This document shows positions 61,026 to 64,000 of a DNA stretch of 64,000 bases, one piece after another. The DNA comes from Pogonophryne albipinna (lineage: Eukaryota > Chordata > Actinopteri > Perciformes > Artedidraconidae): contig CM053261.1 in assembly GCA_028583405.1 (NCBI GenBank), positions 16,484,783 to 16,548,782 on the forward strand. The letters are read 5' to 3'. How positions within the stretch are numbered: the stretch's first letter is position 1; the number at the start of each line of letters is the position of its first letter. The notes under the pieces are model-generated. The model worked only from the letters and a program-made list of their open reading frames with translations, did not search any database and was not told the origin of the DNA. The translations under genes and the position numbers were made by a program.

Positions 61026-63058
61026 CTATGTATGTGTGTGCCTGTATGTGTATCTGTGTGTATGTGTATTTATGTGTGTGCATGTGTGTGTCTGTCTATG
61101 TGTGTGTATGTGTCTGTTAGTATGTGTGTCTGTTCATGTGTGTGTGTGTGTGTGTATGTGTGTGTCTATGTGTGTCTATATGTGTGTGTCTGTTTGTGCA
61201 TGTGTGTGTATGTATATTTATAAGATAAACTATATTTTTTGATCATCTGTCACATACATTCAAAACAGTTATTATGCTGACTTACATGCCACAGCCTCAG
61301 AAACCTGGAGTCATCCTCATGCAGAAATCCAGGCAGGGAGGAGAGCAGGACGTCGGCTATGGATATCACCTTGATCCTTGAGTGCGAAAACATATCTTTG
61401 TTTTACTTTGGATGCTAAACAGCATAGCCACACAACAATTTATAACACAAGGGCTCTTCCATGACTGAAGAGATTACCATTTTGAAGCAATTGAGGCGTC
61501 TGCGATCCCACCTGTATCTCATTAGCACAACAACAAGGTGCAATAACATTAACACTGCTGTTCCCTCCCCAAACACAAGTGTCTTAATAATAAATCTAAA
61601 TCTATCAGGCTGACCCTCTGCCCCCCAACACACACACAGAAAATCCACTCTAGTATGATAATAAAACACCAAGAGGCTTAACCGACTCACCTGGAGGTCA
61701 TAGGCGGTGAAGAGCTGAACTTCAGACACTTCGCCTTTGCGTGCCGCCTTCTTCCTGAACAAGCTCAACAGCATGCCGATCCAACTCCGCGTAAAAGTGG
61801 TTCTTCAGGTTGAGGTTCGTTATCCTGTGAAACTCTGCACAAATATAAAATGACTATTTAATTCAGAGTACAATGTATATGTGGACTGAAGGCAGCAGTG
61901 ATAAACAGAAACATGACATGCTAAATCTGAGTAAACATGCCAAAGTTATCAGTGACAAAGGCACACAAAATTATTATATAGTTGTAATATCTAAAATATT
62001 TTCACCTGTGACTCCATTGTCAAGGCAGGCCAGCGTTCCAGGATCTCTCCAACAGGTAGCTCATCATTGATGATCTCATTGCGCCGCAGGCCAAAGGTAG
62101 TCTGCATTAACTTTGCAATCAAGGGATGGTTTTTATCTCTCATCTTAACACACACTAGCACCCCCCCCCCCCCCTCCCCCAAACGCGGCGCACCAACAGT
62201 GTAAGCGCACCACAGTTTCGCTGCTGCGAGGCTCCACAGGCTCCACTATCACCCCCCCCCCCCCCCAAGCGCGTTAATTTCTCCACTGCAAAGCTTACCA
62301 GGTTGAAGAAGCCCTTTATCTGCCAGTTGCTTCAGTTTCAGCCTAAAGAGAAAAAACATTGAAGGTTAGCTGGGTTGCAAAGTTTTCACAAAATGGTCAG
62401 AGAAACACTATTTTCGAGCATAAAATGGCGGCAGGCGGCGCGCTTTCTTCTTTTGTTACCGCATGGATGTCTGGGCACTGGGCAGGTTTTATTAACTTTT
62501 AGAGGCATAGAGGATTTACGTTAATTTTATCCACTAACGTTGTGCCACAACCGTGCGTTCTGCATGTTTTTTAAAAGCAAGCTAACTTGAAACCCATTGT
62601 AAAATGAATAGTCTAGTATTTCAAGTTAGCTTGCTTTTACAAACATGGATAAAATGAATGTAAATCCTCTATGCCTCTAAGTTAATAAAATATGCTCAGA
62701 CATGCATGCAGTAACAAAAAAGAAGAAAAAAAACTGCCGCCATTTGCGGTTCGAATTTTCCAGAGAACTTTTGCAACACAAACGTTCCACTTTGAGATAT
62801 AACTTAAAGCAATATAAAATACTGTCTTACACGTTTAAATCATTTTTCAAGTGAGGCAGATATTAAATCTAGGCTAGCTAACAAGAGCTCAAATCAAACA
62901 CCATGTGACACAAAGTGCATTAGATGCAGAAATTAACATCATTTAAATACTGTGCAAAGGCAAGACGTAACTTACCAGAGTAGCGCGGTCAAATTCCGGC
63001 AGTGAGACTCGAGAGCACGGTGGGCAAAGTATACTTCTGAAAGTTTGAGTGATTTCAT
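58570..63058 (-). CDS. DUF4806 domain protein, 9 coding exons
   Basis: Proposed exons on the minus strand: 63058-62976, 62342-62299, 60859-60773, 60565-60497, 60362-60297, 59851-59804, 59710-59469, 59075-58901, 58721-58570. Phases agree at every junction and the sum is 966 nt, 321 residues. One intron (after 59804) uses a GC donor (AAAG|GCAAGT). The N terminus is MKSLKLSEVYFAHRALESHC; the middle exons are short and Gly/Gln/Pro-rich; a helical segment (KMTSMLAEVLVVVKGLSRDV) precedes the DUF4806-type C terminus (FPIQLPIANEDDFNEAESLL, LALVGGTNSENLIRRMLATA, ALACRYNWAGKK). The domain has no settled function and occurs in fish and invertebrate gene families, some transposon-linked. The joint between exons 2 and 3 skips SAMD3-like exons in that intron; the alternative is that exons 1-2 belong to those. 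Confidence 0.68.
59912..59935. repeat. (TG)n microsatellite in the DUF4806 gene
   Basis: Short pure TG tract in an intron. Confidence 0.9.
60925..61222. repeat. TG-rich microsatellite and minisatellite in the DUF4806 gene
   Basis: About 300 bp of TGTGTATG/TGTGTCTG variants on the plus strand. Three overlapping frames rich in Cys and Val cross it in all phases, which shows they are artefacts. Confidence 0.95.
61286..62155 (-). pseudogene. SAMD3-like exon series with two frameshifts, inside the DUF4806 gene
   Basis: Three exon-like blocks on the minus strand. 62155-61992 reads HPLIAKLMQTTFGLRRNEII and ILERWPALTMES; 61832-61691 reads FHRITNLNLKNHFYAELDR, then in a shifted frame LLSLFRKKAARKGEV and FTAYDLQ; 61376-61286 reads DQGDIHSRR, then shifted, SSLPGFLHEDDSRFLRLW. 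These match the conserved core of the expanded fish family of SAMD3-like proteins. About 8 bases appear lost after ELDR, and a second slip follows HSRR. Acceptors and donors remain. Likely a decayed gene copy or retired exons of the host gene; two assembly errors are the other possibility. Right limit assumes the acceptor after a G-rich tract. Confidence 0.6.
62370..62790. mobile_element. Foldback/MITE-like inverted repeat in a DUF4806 intron
   Basis: A long imperfect palindrome centred near 62610: AAAAGCAAGCTAACTTGAAA (about 62573-62592) pairs with its complement at about 62625-62639, and outer blocks (AGAGGCATAGAGGATTTACG at about 62502; ATGGCGGCAG at about 62424) pair with CTCTATGCCTCT near 62668 and CTGCCGCCAT near 62734. 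Non-coding; it could fold into a hairpin in the pre-mRNA. Confidence 0.7.
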
Positions 63059-63119
63059 CCGAGAGGAGCTATAATGGCGGACTCAAAGGAACGCATGGAT
63101 GAGAGCAGTGAGGCACGTC

Positions 63120-63148
63120 GGGGGCGGAGCACATACGTGATGACGTCA
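63120..63148 (-). promoter_or_regulatory. Promoter of the DUF4806 gene: GC box and consensus CRE
   Basis: GGGGGCGGAGC at about 63120-63130 and the palindromic cAMP-response element TGACGTCA at 63141-63148 lie 60-90 bases upstream of the proposed ATG at 63058. A TATA box is not visible. This suits a CREB/ATF-bound, TATA-less promoter and supports placing the gene's 5' end here. Confidence 0.55.
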
Positions 63149-64000
63149 GACAGATTCAGTAAAAACATTTGAGTACAATCCCCAATATGACCCAAAGTGG
63201 ATGAATACTGTATACACAATATTACAAATCAGTTCATAGTCATCAGTAAATTAGCGGTGAATTAACTTTTATAAATGTTTGGGTTAAAACAACCCATATT
63301 CTTCAAGAAGCTTGTACTGTTCGGTCTTACAGTGCAATAAATCGTTCTAACTCCACAACGATAGGTTTTTAGAATCCGCCTTTCGGATATGTTGTACAGC
63401 TCGCCAAGACGCACGCGTGGATGTCTTTGCCTTTCTCGTACGACACTCCCACCCAGAGTCCTGCACTTTCAGGGAGCCTCACAGAGGTAGACCTGTAGGC
63501 CATACTGAATGAAAACTTTGAAAAATAAACTTCTCGTAGGAATGTCAGACCGGGACACCAAGGACATCCACGCGTGCGCCTTGATGAGCTGTACGACATA
63601 TCCGAAAGGCCGATTCCAAAACCTTATAGTTATTGAGATATAATGCAAAAATAGAAATCCCCTTGACCCCAGCCAATTAAAGAGAACCGTAAGGCCGTGT
63701 GTGACGAAAGTTATATGAGCACGTTTGGGGCAGCGCGCTGACCCAGAATCTGGTGTTTGATTTTGAAAAAATATTTTTCCAAGCCTTTGAGACAGTTATG
63801 TATGATTATCTTGGCCACTAGGGGTCGTACAGCTTCGAAACTGGCACCGTTGGATTCAGCGTCAAAAAGTAAGTCGGAATAGATATATTTTGATAAAAGA
63901 CAAAAAAAACAACAACATTAGAGTCCGAGACCTAGCCCATTCGATTCAACGTCCTTTTCTGAGTCTGAAAAAGTGTTTTTTAATTTAAAAAAGAAAAATG
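63149..64000. other. Intergenic end of the window
   Basis: Apart from the inverted repeat 63378-63610 no gene or RNA is recognised. Confidence 0.5.
63378..63610. repeat. Inverted repeat with about 48-bp imperfect arms
   Basis: GCCTTTCGGATATGTTGTAC... (63378-63425) pairs with the complement at 63563-63610 (GACATCCACGCGTGCGCCTT...). The spacer is about 137 bp and non-coding. Probably the end structure of a short mobile element; no target duplication was identified. Confidence 0.65.

Noticed and set aside
60926..61242. Cys/Val-rich frames in all three phases
   Set aside because: Pure TG microsatellite translated; no gene.

Overview
This window is vertebrate nuclear DNA, almost certainly from a ray-finned (teleost) fish. 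Genes are split by GT-AG introns, intergenic DNA is AT-rich with CA/TG microsatellites, and the mobile elements (DIRS with tyrosine recombinase, PIF/Harbinger, piggyBac, several hAT families, TTAA-flanked MITEs) are the usual teleost mixture. No RNA gene, CRISPR array or prokaryotic operon was seen.

Left third (1-24.8 kb), host genes: fam136a (minus, 3 coding exons), pcyox1 (plus, 6 coding exons), an unrecognised small secreted acidic protein made of 13 tiny symmetric phase-1 exons (plus, TATA promoter), and the sodium-phosphate cotransporter slc20a1 (minus, 10 coding exons plus a 5' non-coding exon). All four reconstruct to uninterrupted frames: 137, 509, 150 and 698 residues.

Middle (25.7-57.9 kb), a layered transposon nest. 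Two inverted arms of about 1.8 kb (A from 25720, B ending 57858) bound it. Arm B is uninterrupted and so acts as the empty-site reference for arm A, which received (i) a DIRS retrotransposon at an AAC trinucleotide, (ii) a piggyBac at TTAA and (iii) a hAT-like block. The DIRS was then hit by a hAT at its left junction (8-bp target duplication), an LTR retrotransposon (5-bp duplication), an unclassified element (8-bp duplication, itself carrying a hAT with 8-bp duplication) and another hAT (8-bp duplication). The hAT-like block holds a full-length, probably autonomous PIF/Harbinger with transposase and Myb-like genes, and a 1.2-kb TTAA element.

Right end (58.5-64 kb): a minus-strand gene with a DUF4806 C-terminal domain (9 exons, 321 residues, CRE-bearing promoter). 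A decayed SAMD3-like exon series lies inside one of its introns and a foldback element lies in another. The four left-hand genes have separate roles (mitochondrial protein, prenylcysteine catabolism, secreted acidic protein, phosphate uptake); nothing here suggests they form one pathway. The most novel items are the micro-exon secreted gene with a 15-nt exon that encodes a furin-type site, and the DIRS insertion with its pre-insertion site preserved nearby.
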